Assembly (NCBI GenBank): GCA_009775535.1
Contig: VSPW01000027.1
Location: forward strand, 1-14,612
Origin: Muribaculaceae bacterium
GTDB taxonomy: Bacteria; Bacteroidota; Bacteroidia; Bacteroidales; Muribaculaceae
DNA length: 14,612 nucleotides
Direction: 5' to 3'
Below the pieces are notes generated by a model. That model made no database searches. It saw only the letters and a program-made list of their open reading frames with translations, and was not told the DNA's origin. Each line of letters opens with the position of its first letter. Positions within the stretch are counted from its first letter, which is position 1. This document shows, in pieces, positions 1-6,434 of the stretch. Position numbers and translations under genes: made by a program.

Positions 1-11
1 CCAGGGCCTGA

Positions 12-242
12 GGGTTTGGTTTTCCCGGCACACCTGCGGTGTACCGGGTTACTAGAAATCGGCGTCTTTCAGACGCCAATGACTGATGGTTTGGCTTCGC
101 GGGAACACCTGATGGGGTCTCCGGTTACTAGGAATCGGTGGCTGGATGACGCCTGCCTGATGAATGGGATTGCCGGGATGGGGTGATTTGACTGGCTTGC
201 TGGTGATGCTTTGTCGATTAAATCGGTGGCTTGCTGACGCCT
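12..242. repeat. Degenerate tandem hairpin-forming repeat, 2-3 copies
   Basis: Two clear copies, offset by 75-76 bases, share GGTTTGG (13-19 and 88-94), a central ACACCTG block, GGTTACTAG (47-55 and 123-131), then AATCGG and a closing GACGCC. A third, weaker remnant has AATCGGTGGCTTGCTGACGCC at 221-241. The first copy folds into two hairpins: CCCGG-C-ACACC/GGTGT-A-CCGGG (24-48) and GGCGTCT/AGACGCC with a 3-base loop (61-77). The later copies keep the sequence but have lost most of the pairing. The stretch has no believable reading frame. It could be an extragenic palindromic repeat family or the decayed end of something left of the window. I do not recognise the family. Confidence 0.5.
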
Positions 243-312
243 TGGTTGTGATGGGGGCTTGGCACTTGGATGCGCGCGCTGGCGCGCCGGGGATGGCGGT
301 GGATATATATAA

Positions 313-350
313 AACACCTGGGAATGCTTGCAATGGCCTTCCCAGGTGTT
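313..350 (-). terminator. Rho-independent terminator of the PepSY-like lipoprotein gene
   Basis: A perfect 12-bp inverted repeat, AACACCTGGGAA (313-324) and TTCCCAGGTGTT (339-350), encloses a 14-base loop. Read on the minus strand it lies 35 bases past the stop codon of the lipoprotein gene. It is followed by TTTTATATATA, a weak but usable T-rich tail. Confidence 0.75.
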
Positions 351-384
351 GGTATGATGCGGCTTGTGGCGCTGTATCCTTATT

Positions 385-879
385 CTATCTTATCGGGGTT
401 GTGGGGTATATGTCGGCCTCGCTGTGGGGTATGGCCTTTATAAGTGTACCGTCTGTGGCATAGTAGATATCCATGTCGGTCTCGCCTTTCTTTTCTACTT
501 CAAATACGTAGAATTCGATGTCTTGGCGTTCATAGAAGTCTATGTCGTCCAGTGTCCATGTGCCGTATTGTCCGTTTGCAAAGGCGTCGCCAACCACTCC
601 GGGGACGAAGAACAGGTTTTTTCCGTAGTCGGTCTGTGTCATGCACCAGTTTGCGTCACGGTCGAACCAGACGTCTGTTTCCTGGAAATTATGGTCGAAT
701 TCGGCTACCATGTACTGTGATTTTGTCTCCCATTTTACATTCTTGGCATCGGGATACTTTTGTTTGAGCGCCTCGACAAATGCTTCAGATACTGTTTTTG
801 GGTCGTCGTTGTCATCGCATGACTGGATTGCAAATGCCCCGAAAAAAGCCAGGAGCATGAACATGATCTTTTTTTTCAT
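385..879 (-). CDS. PepSY-like domain lipoprotein (beta-lactamase-inhibitor-like fold)
   Basis: The 164-residue protein begins with a type II signal peptide: lysines at 2-4, a hydrophobic core, then AIQSC with the lipid-carrying cysteine at 21. The acidic run after that cysteine (DDNDD) resembles the lipoprotein export signal that sends Bacteroidetes lipoproteins to the cell surface; surface location is an inference. The rest looks like two PepSY-like (DUF2874-type) units: the first around 30-75 with the typical YPDAKNVKWE pattern, the second around 110-155 ending in YYATDGTLIKA. Such small secreted proteins are common in gut Bacteroidales, usually of unknown function. No TAnnTTTG promoter is visible in the 83 bases before the start, so it may be read through from the histone-like gene upstream. 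A strong terminator follows. Confidence 0.85.
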   Translation of the reverse strand: MKKKIMFMLLAFFGAFAIQSCDDNDDPKTVSEAFVEALKQKYPDAKNVKWETKSQYMVAEFDHNFQETDVWFDRDANWCMTQTDYGKNLFFVPGVVGDAFANGQYGTWTLDDIDFYERQDIEFYVFEVEKKGETDMDIYYATDGTLIKAIPHSEADIYPTTPIR

Positions 880-962
880 TGTAGTTTATATAAATTTGTC
901 CAACTTCATATGTAACGTATTCCAGCGGTATTTTGTTCTGTGGCCACACGTTTTTTTTATGC

Positions 963-1001
963 AGGACGGGACAAGGCTTATGGAAAGTCTCGTCCCGTCC
1001 T
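963..1001 (-). other. Strong hairpin between histone-like gene and lipoprotein gene
   Basis: AGGACGGGAC (963-972) pairs perfectly with GTCCCGTCCT (992-1001). After one A/C mismatch an inner 6-bp stem continues (974-979 with 985-990, one G-U), closing a 5-base loop. On the minus strand it lies about 36 bases past the histone-like stop. It has no T-run after it on either strand: on the minus strand it is followed by GCATAAAAAAAA, and the matching T8 (951-958) precedes it on the plus strand. It may act as a 3'-end stabiliser or processing site, or as a weak terminator. A second, 7-bp hairpin (1012-1018 with 1031-1037) touches the histone-like stop codon. Confidence 0.5.
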
Positions 1002-1036
1002 ATGTATCTATAACAGGCCTGCCAATGGCCGCCTGT

Positions 1037-1210
1037 TTACTTTGAAGCCTCAATGGAGTCCTTACGGAACTGCTTCATAAGCTTTTCCAACTCAAGGGAG
1101 GCTTTGCGTGCACGCGCGCCTGCGGCCTTGTTGCCACTTTCAACCTGAGAATTGGCATCTTTTGCGAATGTTTCGTAAATAGATGCGATCTTTTCTACTA
1201 ATTCTTTCAT
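1037..1210 (-). CDS. Small histone H1/Hc1-like protein, 57 residues
   Basis: The product starts MKELVEKIASIYETFAKDAN and ends in MKQFRKDSIEASK. Between them lies a lysine/alanine-rich stretch (GNKAAGARARKASLELEKL, about residues 26-44). This length and pattern match the short Hc1-type histone-like proteins of Bacteroidetes, which are thought to bind DNA or assist nucleoid compaction; the role in this group is not well proven. The protein is predicted to be mostly helical. It is a single gene with a promoter match upstream (1266-1296) and a long 5' untranslated region of about 49 bases. It was recognised from the sequence pattern rather than length, since it is shorter than usual gene-calling cutoffs. 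Confidence 0.85.
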   Translation of the reverse strand: MKELVEKIASIYETFAKDANSQVESGNKAAGARARKASLELEKLMKQFRKDSIEASK

Positions 1211-1351
1211 CTGAATCTGTTTAATATTGATTAATGGATATTTTCCGACATTGGGGTTTATGGCACAAAAATAATAAAATAAATCACCAAATGCAAGACA
1301 ATCACCCGTTTTAGATGTGTCAAGGCTTTTTTTGTGATATTTTTATGCGGG
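1211..1351. other. AT-rich intergenic region
   Basis: This spacer separates the Ddl stop codon from the histone-like start. It holds the promoter listed separately. No strong hairpin with a T-run was found after the Ddl gene, only short A/T runs, so where the hydrolase-MurF-Ddl transcript ends is unclear. Confidence 0.5.
1266..1296 (-). promoter_or_regulatory. Bacteroidetes-type promoter of the histone-like gene
   Basis: On the minus strand TATTTTTG (1266-1273) is an exact TAnnTTTG -7 box. A TTG (1294-1296) lies 20 bases upstream as -33 element; an alternative TTTG (1288-1291) is only 14 bases away. Transcription would start near 1259. Confidence 0.6.
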
Positions 1352-2527
1352 TCACTTTATTTTACCGCCTTTGAGCCCTCCTCCAAGTGAAAAAATATTC
1401 TGATCGTATGACACTGTCTTTTTGCCTTGCTGGCGCTTCCGTTTCAGTGCCAACGCCACCAGGCGATCCATAAGGCTGTCGAACGGGATGCCTGTGGCTT
1501 CCCATAAATAGAATGACAATGAGCCGGGGATGGTGTTTATCTCGTTTACATATATTTCTCCGCAGGAGCGGTCGAGAATGAAGTCGATACGGCTTACGCC
1601 ATGGCATGACAGCACCCGGAATGTCTCTCCGGCAAGGAACTGTATGCGTCTGGTGACTTCGGCCGGAAGCTCTGCGGGAATCCTTTTCTGCGCAGACTGC
1701 ATGCCTTTAGCGCCTTTTGTGCCTCCCATATATTTATCTGTGTAGGAAAGTATCTCGCCGCTCTTTATGGGTTCTTCTAGCACCGAGGCCTGGTATTCGT
1801 CACAGTCGCCGAGCACGGAACAGTTGATTTCCTGAAGGTCGTCGACCATGTGTTCCACGATAAGCCTTGCCGAATAGCGTCCGGCGTCGTTGATGCGTCC
1901 GATAAGCTGCTCGCGGTTGCGTGCGCGCCCGATGCCTACGCTTGAGCCGAGGTTGGCAGGCTTCACTATTACGGGATATCCCAGGCGTGATTCTATGGAC
2001 GATATTATATCGTCGCGCTTTGCTGACCATTCGCGGTCGGTGAACCAGGTGTAGTCCACCACGGGTACGCCGTTGGCCTGCAGTATCATTTTCATGGTGA
2101 TCTTGTCCATGCCGTTGGCCGATGCAAGGACATCGCATCCGGCATATGGTATGCCTATTGTCTGCAGGAGGCCTTCAAAGATGCCGTCCTCGACATTTGA
2201 GCCATGAAGCACGGGTATCACCACGTCCAATGTGGCATATACGTCTGTCCCGAATATGGGTTTCTTTACCTTATATATATTGTAGTCGCCGTATATCGGG
2301 CGCATGTACACTTCCTGGCATCTGGCCAACAGTGCGGGGACATCGCGGTAGTTGGCGACATCGAAGAGTGCATCGCCGCTGTAATAGTGTCCCTGCTTGG
2401 TTATATATACGGGTATGACTTCGTATTTTTCCCTGTTGATGGCGTGCATGGCCTGTGATGCCGATATCACTGAAATCTCATGTTCGGTGGAACGGCCGCC
2501 GAAAAATACGCCTATTCTTGTTTTCAT
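1352..2527 (-). CDS. ddl: D-alanine--D-alanine ligase (ATP-grasp)
   Basis: This 391-residue cytoplasmic enzyme joins two D-alanines with ATP to make the dipeptide that MurF attaches to peptidoglycan precursors. Visible motifs in order: GGRSTEHEIS (10-19), HGSNVEDG (108-115, where most Ddl enzymes have GEDG), MDK (140-142), KPANLGSSVGIG (189-200), DKY (264-266), RIDF (313-316) and NEINTIPG (328-335). The LysTyr pair at 265-266 aligns by eye with Lys215-Tyr216 of E. coli DdlB, the tyrosine that favours D-Ala-D-Ala over D-Ala-D-Lac, so a normal dipeptide product is predicted. It is somewhat longer than DdlB, with a glycine-rich insert near 268-276 and an extra C-terminal tail after about 365. 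It lies 37 bases after the MurF-like gene in the same operon. Whether it is the only Ddl of the cell cannot be told here. Confidence 0.9.
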   Translation of the reverse strand: MKTRIGVFFGGRSTEHEISVISASQAMHAINREKYEVIPVYITKQGHYYSGDALFDVANYRDVPALLARCQEVYMRPIYGDYNIYKVKKPIFGTDVYATLDVVIPVLHGSNVEDGIFEGLLQTIGIPYAGCDVLASANGMDKITMKMILQANGVPVVDYTWFTDREWSAKRDDIISSIESRLGYPVIVKPANLGSSVGIGRARNREQLIGRINDAGRYSARLIVEHMVDDLQEINCSVLGDCDEYQASVLEEPIKSGEILSYTDKYMGGTKGAKGMQSAQKRIPAELPAEVTRRIQFLAGETFRVLSCHGVSRIDFILDRSCGEIYVNEINTIPGSLSFYLWEATGIPFDSLMDRLVALALKRKRQQGKKTVSYDQNIFSLGGGLKGGKIK

Positions 2528-2564
2528 TATATATATGGGTTTATATAGTATGGTTTATTCCGGG

Positions 2565-4172
2565 TTACTTGAATGTGTCGGGGAGGTCGTTTTCATAAAG
2601 CACGGTATCTCCCGGGGCGACTACCGAAGACAGCATCTGCTGGGCGTGGGTGAATGTGGCCGCTTCCATTATATTACCTTCGGGGAGGATGCCTTCGGCG
2701 CGGATGCCTCCGGCCAATGCCTCCCTGTTGTATTCCCCGACAATGATGGCTATGTCGGCGCAATGTGCGATGGTGCGTCCCAATTCCATATTAAGGTCGT
2801 TCTGCCTGTCGCCAAGCTCTATCATGCCTGGGGTTATGACAATCCGTTTGCCTGTGTCCATCATTTTCAATACTTCCAGGGCCATCTTTGAGCCTGCAGG
2901 GTTGCTGTTGAACGCGTCATCGATAATGGTGACGCCGGCAGGGGTACGTTTCATGCTCAAACGGTGCTCCACGGGCTCTATCCTGTCCACGGCGTAGCTT
3001 ATCTCCCCAGCCGTGACGCCAAGGCGTATGGCCACGATGACTGCGGCAAGCAGGTTTGATATGTTGCATTCGCCCACGAGGCGTGTATGCAGCTTGAGGG
3101 TGAAGCCGTCAGGTCCTTTGACGGTGAAATCCGTCCCGGTAGGGGCGTATACGATATCCGTAGCCACGTAGTCGGCGCCGCCGGAGGCCGATATGGCGTA
3201 GCGTACCGCTTCCGCATTCTCCACAGTCCTGCCGGATATGTATGGGAAATCGTCATTGAGGACTGCCAGGCCGCCTGCGGGGAGTGAGTCGACAAGTTCA
3301 AATTTGGTGGCCTGGACGTTCTCTATGCTCTTGAAAGACTCGAGATGCTGCTCGCCGACAGCCGTTATTATGCCGATGCCAGGATGCACCAGGTCACAGA
3401 TCTCCTTTATGTCACCGCGCTGCTTTGCGCCCATCTCTACAATGAATACTTCGTGGTATGGCTTGAGGTATTCGCGTACGGTGCGTATGACGCCCATTGT
3501 GGTGTTGTAGCTTCCCGGGGTCATCAGGACATCAAAATGTTCGGACAGTATCGTTTCGAGATAGTGTTTGGTGCTTGTCTTTCCGTAGCTTCCGGTGATG
3601 CCGATGACCTTAAGGCCTGGCATTGCCTGAAGCCGACGTTCGGCGTCGCGGTAGTAGTGCCTGTTTATATGTCTCTCGACCGGTGAGAGCAGCCAGCATG
3701 CCGCAATGGTAATTATGTGGGATGCACAGTACATGCCGACTGACGCTACGGCAATCACATACCATATGTTGTCCCATTTATAGAGTAATGTGATTGCCAA
3801 TATGACCGCCAATGTGAGCAACGCTCCAACGGCACGTATGCGTATGGCCCGCTGTGTAAAGACAAGGGGCTTTTTGTACCTTCGCCTGCGCAGGGCTATG
3901 AACTGCACCAGCGAAAACAGGGCCATGGCGGCGGCGACAATCCAATCCATGCTGAATGTGGCCATCGAAAGCAGGAACAGCGCCATTGCAATAAGCCGGG
4001 GGAAGGCTGTGGTGTCGCCACTGGCACGCAACCATTTGATGTACCGGTCTATGCGGTATGAATTCTGTTGAAGCATCATAAGGTCGCGCTTCAACTCCAC
4101 TACCAGGAGTTCAAGGGCAAAGACGCCCGCTACAAGAGTGAGCAAAAAATAGCAAAATTGAATAGTGTCCAT
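2565..4172 (-). CDS. Membrane-anchored MurF-like Mur ligase
   Basis: The 535-residue protein has about 190 N-terminal residues rich in membrane helices (about 5-25, 58-93, 115-131, 136-162, split by basic loops) followed by Mur ligase central and C-terminal domains. Visible ligase motifs: P-loop GITGSYGKTSTK (191-202), EMGAKQRGDI (246-255), HLES (276-279), Lys290 at the place of the carbamylated lysine, DDAFNSNPAGSK (418-429, the MurF-type substrate-loop signature), GMIELG (449-454) and a C-terminal ENDLPD (527-532). MurF uses ATP to add D-Ala-D-Ala to UDP-MurNAc-tripeptide. Here the usual N-terminal UDP-binding domain appears replaced by the membrane region, so the acceptor may instead be a lipid-linked or membrane molecule; that is inference. 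It lies 6 bases after the hydrolase gene and just before ddl. The family assignment to Mur ligases is secure; the exact reaction is not. Confidence 0.85.
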   Translation of the reverse strand: MDTIQFCYFLLTLVAGVFALELLVVELKRDLMMLQQNSYRIDRYIKWLRASGDTTAFPRLIAMALFLLSMATFSMDWIVAAAMALFSLVQFIALRRRRYKKPLVFTQRAIRIRAVGALLTLAVILAITLLYKWDNIWYVIAVASVGMYCASHIITIAACWLLSPVERHINRHYYRDAERRLQAMPGLKVIGITGSYGKTSTKHYLETILSEHFDVLMTPGSYNTTMGVIRTVREYLKPYHEVFIVEMGAKQRGDIKEICDLVHPGIGIITAVGEQHLESFKSIENVQATKFELVDSLPAGGLAVLNDDFPYISGRTVENAEAVRYAISASGGADYVATDIVYAPTGTDFTVKGPDGFTLKLHTRLVGECNISNLLAAVIVAIRLGVTAGEISYAVDRIEPVEHRLSMKRTPAGVTIIDDAFNSNPAGSKMALEVLKMMDTGKRIVITPGMIELGDRQNDLNMELGRTIAHCADIAIIVGEYNREALAGGIRAEGILPEGNIMEAATFTHAQQMLSSVVAPGDTVLYENDLPDTFK

Positions 4173-4178
4173 CTATGT

Positions 4179-4943
4179 TCAGCTGTTGATAAAGCTTTTC
4201 AGCACTGAGCCGAAAAGGTATGGATTGTCCAGGAATGAGTAGTGCCCGCAGCCCGGGAATGATACAAGCCCGGCATCGGGAATCAATCTCTCCATCTTTT
4301 TTGCATCAGACAGTGGCGTGGCGGTGTCGTCCTCTCCCCATATCAGCAATGTAGGGGCTTTGATGGACGGCATCACGTGGCAAAGGTCCTCGTTGACGAC
4401 ACGCGAAAGGATACGCCTCATCATCGGCGACGCGTTGTTGTAGTCGCTAGATCCGCGGGCCGCACGCATGCGTTCGATCCTTGCCTGCGATCTTTCCTGT
4501 CCGAGCACAAGACGGTAGAATGCCTTGCCAAGCTTGTAGCTATATACCTTAATATAATAGCTTGCCTTGCGTCTGGGCTTCACGCCTGCCGCATCGACAA
4601 GTATGAGCTTGCTGACACCGCTATTGCGCGAAGCATAGAGCAGGCCTACGCGGCCTCCGAATGAATGGCCGAGGAGAACAGGGTGCATGATGCCCTCTGC
4701 GGCCACAAATTTCTCGATAAGCCTTGTGTATTGTTCGACACCCCACACTTCACCGGGCTCACTGGATTTTCCGAATCCGGGGAAATCGACATTATATACG
4801 GTGTGGCTTGCGGCGGCGATGCGCTCTATGGATGCAAGTGTAGAGGAATCGCAGCCCCATCCGTGCATCAATACCATCGCCGGGCCTGAGCCGCTGACCG
4901 TGTAGTGGAATTCCAATCCGTCTATGTCGATATATTTATCCAT
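4179..4943 (-). CDS. Alpha/beta hydrolase, first gene of a hydrolase-MurF-Ddl operon
   Basis: Alpha/beta hydrolase fold: oxyanion loop HGWG and nucleophile elbow GHSFGG (Ser102 counted from the farther ATG at 4967), acid in WGEDDTATPL (Asp213 or 214), and His242 in GCGHYSFLDNP. A helical cap lies around 130-195. The frame can start at 4967 (262 residues) or at 4943 (254 residues, MDKYIDID). The -7 box TAACTTTG at 4985-4992 puts transcription start near 4978, leaving only about 11 untranslated bases for the longer form, so 4943 is preferred. No signal peptide is seen, so it is probably cytoplasmic. Substrate unknown. Position before a MurF-like and a Ddl gene suggests a role with cell-wall precursors or their lipid carriers. 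MenH, which has the same fold and is missing from the men operon next door, is an alternative; its GGR after the serine is also MenH-like, but this is weak. Confidence 0.8.
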   Translation of the reverse strand: MDKYIDIDGLEFHYTVSGSGPAMVLMHGWGCDSSTLASIERIAAASHTVYNVDFPGFGKSSEPGEVWGVEQYTRLIEKFVAAEGIMHPVLLGHSFGGRVGLLYASRNSGVSKLILVDAAGVKPRRKASYYIKVYSYKLGKAFYRLVLGQERSQARIERMRAARGSSDYNNASPMMRRILSRVVNEDLCHVMPSIKAPTLLIWGEDDTATPLSDAKKMERLIPDAGLVSFPGCGHYSFLDNPYLFGSVLKSFINS

Positions 4944-4984
4944 GTTGATGTTGCGTGGAGATGACATGTCAAATTATAGTCGCG

Positions 4985-4992
4985 CAAAGTTA
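4985..4992 (-). promoter_or_regulatory. -7 promoter box of the hydrolase-MurF-Ddl operon
   Basis: TAACTTTG on the minus strand matches TAnnTTTG exactly. No good TTTG is found 17-23 bases upstream, so the -33 element is weak or absent. Confidence 0.55.
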
Positions 4993-5005
4993 CAAAAAAT
5001 TTGTA
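4991..5005. promoter_or_regulatory. Candidate operator dyad between divergent promoters
   Basis: TACAAA-AAA-TTTGTA is a perfect 6-bp dyad with a 3-base centre. It touches the -7 box of the leftward promoter and contains the -33 TTTG of the rightward one, so a bound protein could control both. The sequence is AT-rich and could arise by chance. Confidence 0.3.
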
Positions 5006-5031
5006 TAGCTTGGAGAGTTTTGTTATTTTTG
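5000..5031 (+). promoter_or_regulatory. Bacteroidetes-type promoter of the lysE-CBM9-menDBCE operon
   Basis: TTTG (5000-5003), a 20-base spacer and TATTTTTG (5024-5031) match the consensus TTTG-N19-21-TAnnTTTG. Transcription would start near 5038, giving a very short leader before the ATG at 5048. No other such box was seen in the short gaps downstream, so it may serve all six genes. Confidence 0.65.
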
Positions 5032-5047
5032 TCGTTTGAATTAACCA

Positions 5048-5695
5048 ATGGAACAGCTGTTCTACATATTACCACGCGGACTTGCAATCGGCATCCTCAT
5101 ATCAGCCCCAATGGGACCGATAGGGATGTTCGTGATACAACGCACACTAAGCAAGGGGCGGTGGCCGGCTTTTTTTTCGGGAGCCGGTGCAGCTGTATCA
5201 GACCTGATCTATTGCCTGCTGACCGGCCTCGGCCTAAGCTTCGTGACTGATTTCATTGAAGCGCACCAGAGCCTGCTGCAGGTGATAGGCGGCGCTGTGC
5301 TGGCGGCCTTCGGCATCTACCTTTTCCGGAAGAACCCGACCCGCGCGCTAAAGCCTGCTGTGGCCGGGGCGAACAATTTCTGGAAGGATATAGTGACTGG
5401 GTTCGCCCTTACTTTCTCCAATCCTTTGATATTGTTCTTTATAATCGGGCTTTTCGCAAGGTTCAACTTCATATTGCCTGAATTCCTGCCATATCACTAT
5501 ATCACCGCATACCTGTCGATATTCATAGGCGCATTGATATGGTGGTATCTGGTGACGCTGTTTGTAAACGCAGTGCGGTCCAGATTCAATGTCAGGTCGT
5601 TATGGCTTGTCAACCGTATAATAGGCGGGGTGCTTATCATAATGGCTGTCTTCGGAATAATCCTTGCAGTGAAAGAGTACGTGCACAGCGTATAA
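5048..5695 (+). CDS. LysE/RhtB-family amino-acid exporter
   Basis: The 215-residue integral membrane protein has about six hydrophobic segments and the family's N-terminal signature: APMGPIGMFVIQRTLSKGR (about 20-38) followed by GAGAAVSD. LysE/RhtB proteins export amino acids or similar small molecules from the cytoplasm using the proton gradient; the substrate cannot be read from the sequence. It is the first gene of a plus-strand series, with 22 bases to the CBM9-like gene, so it is probably cotranscribed with the menaquinone genes. Membership may be promoter sharing rather than function. The start is supported by the promoter just upstream. Confidence 0.85.
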   Translation: MEQLFYILPRGLAIGILISAPMGPIGMFVIQRTLSKGRWPAFFSGAGAAVSDLIYCLLTGLGLSFVTDFIEAHQSLLQVIGGAVLAAFGIYLFRKNPTRALKPAVAGANNFWKDIVTGFALTFSNPLILFFIIGLFARFNFILPEFLPYHYITAYLSIFIGALIWWYLVTLFVNAVRSRFNVRSLWLVNRIIGGVLIIMAVFGIILAVKEYVHSV

Positions 5696-5717
5696 CAAAA
5701 TACCCAAATATACCAAT

Positions 5718-6398
5718 ATGGAAAATCCTGTCTATCCTGCTCCAATACATATACCGTATATACCGGAACTTGACTCCCTCCTTGAGTCTTCGGACCAGGA
5801 GGCGATAATCAATATGCTTGACCAAAACGGCGAGCGCCGTACTATAGGAAGCCTTAACTGGGAAAAGGAATACCCTTACCGCCCGCTGGCAGCGGTGATA
5901 GCCGCACATAGCGGCAAAGCGCTGTATCTGGACTTCTTCGTGCGCTGCAACTACCTGCGCGCCGAGAATTATGAGGACCAGTCGCCGGTGAGCGAGGATT
6001 CGTGCGTAGAGTTTTTTGTATCGCCTACTTGTGACAGCCATTATTGGAACTTTGAGTTCAATTGTATCGGTACGGCGAATGCGTCGCACCGGTATGAGCG
6101 CCCGAAGCCTACAAGGCTCACCCCTGAAGAACTGGCCAGGATAAGGCGTTTCCCTTCATGCGGTACGCGTCCGTTCTGCGAACTTGAGGGGCTGTTCACC
6201 TGGAACCTGCTGGTGGTGATACCACTGGATCTTATCAATGTGAGGTTCGATGGGCAACCGATTGAGATGAAAGGCAATTTCTATAAATGCGCATCGGCGA
6301 CATCGGCCCCGCACTATCTGAGCTGGAATCCGATAATATCCCCTACCCCGGATTTCCATCGGCCATCGGATTTTGGGTCGATAATACTGGATGTATAA
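5718..6398 (+). CDS. Carbohydrate-binding family 9-like protein without signal peptide
   Basis: The 226-residue product shows the pattern of the CBM9-like domain common in Bacteroidetes: an N-terminal INWEKEYPY-like segment (here LNWEKEYPYRP, 46-56), a central DSCVEFFVSP (94-103), WNFEF, WNLLVVIPLDLI (162-173) and the closing PDFHRPSDFGSIIL (211-224). The domain fills nearly the whole protein. No signal peptide is visible, so it may stay in the cytoplasm, which is odd for a sugar-binding module. It sits 22 bases after lysE and 36 bases before menD. Its role there is unknown. The CBM9-like call rests on motif memory, with no structure or search run. Confidence 0.7.
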   Translation: MENPVYPAPIHIPYIPELDSLLESSDQEAIINMLDQNGERRTIGSLNWEKEYPYRPLAAVIAAHSGKALYLDFFVRCNYLRAENYEDQSPVSEDSCVEFFVSPTCDSHYWNFEFNCIGTANASHRYERPKPTRLTPEELARIRRFPSCGTRPFCELEGLFTWNLLVVIPLDLINVRFDGQPIEMKGNFYKCASATSAPHYLSWNPIISPTPDFHRPSDFGSIILDV

Positions 6399-6434
6399 CC
6401 GCCTGCACGGCAAAAGTGTCTTACACCGAGTGTT

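Noticed and set aside
12..242. CRISPR array
   Set aside because: Only two or three diverged copies with no fixed-length repeat or unique spacers, and no cas genes in the window.
52..333. 93-residue open frame on the minus strand, plus overlapping frames in 69-463
   Set aside because: They run through the hairpin repeat and the 3' flank of the lipoprotein gene, have biased composition with no recognisable domain, and lack a promoter.
891..898. TAAATTTG on the plus strand as a promoter box
   Set aside because: No supported gene follows on the plus strand and no TTTG stands about 20 bases upstream.
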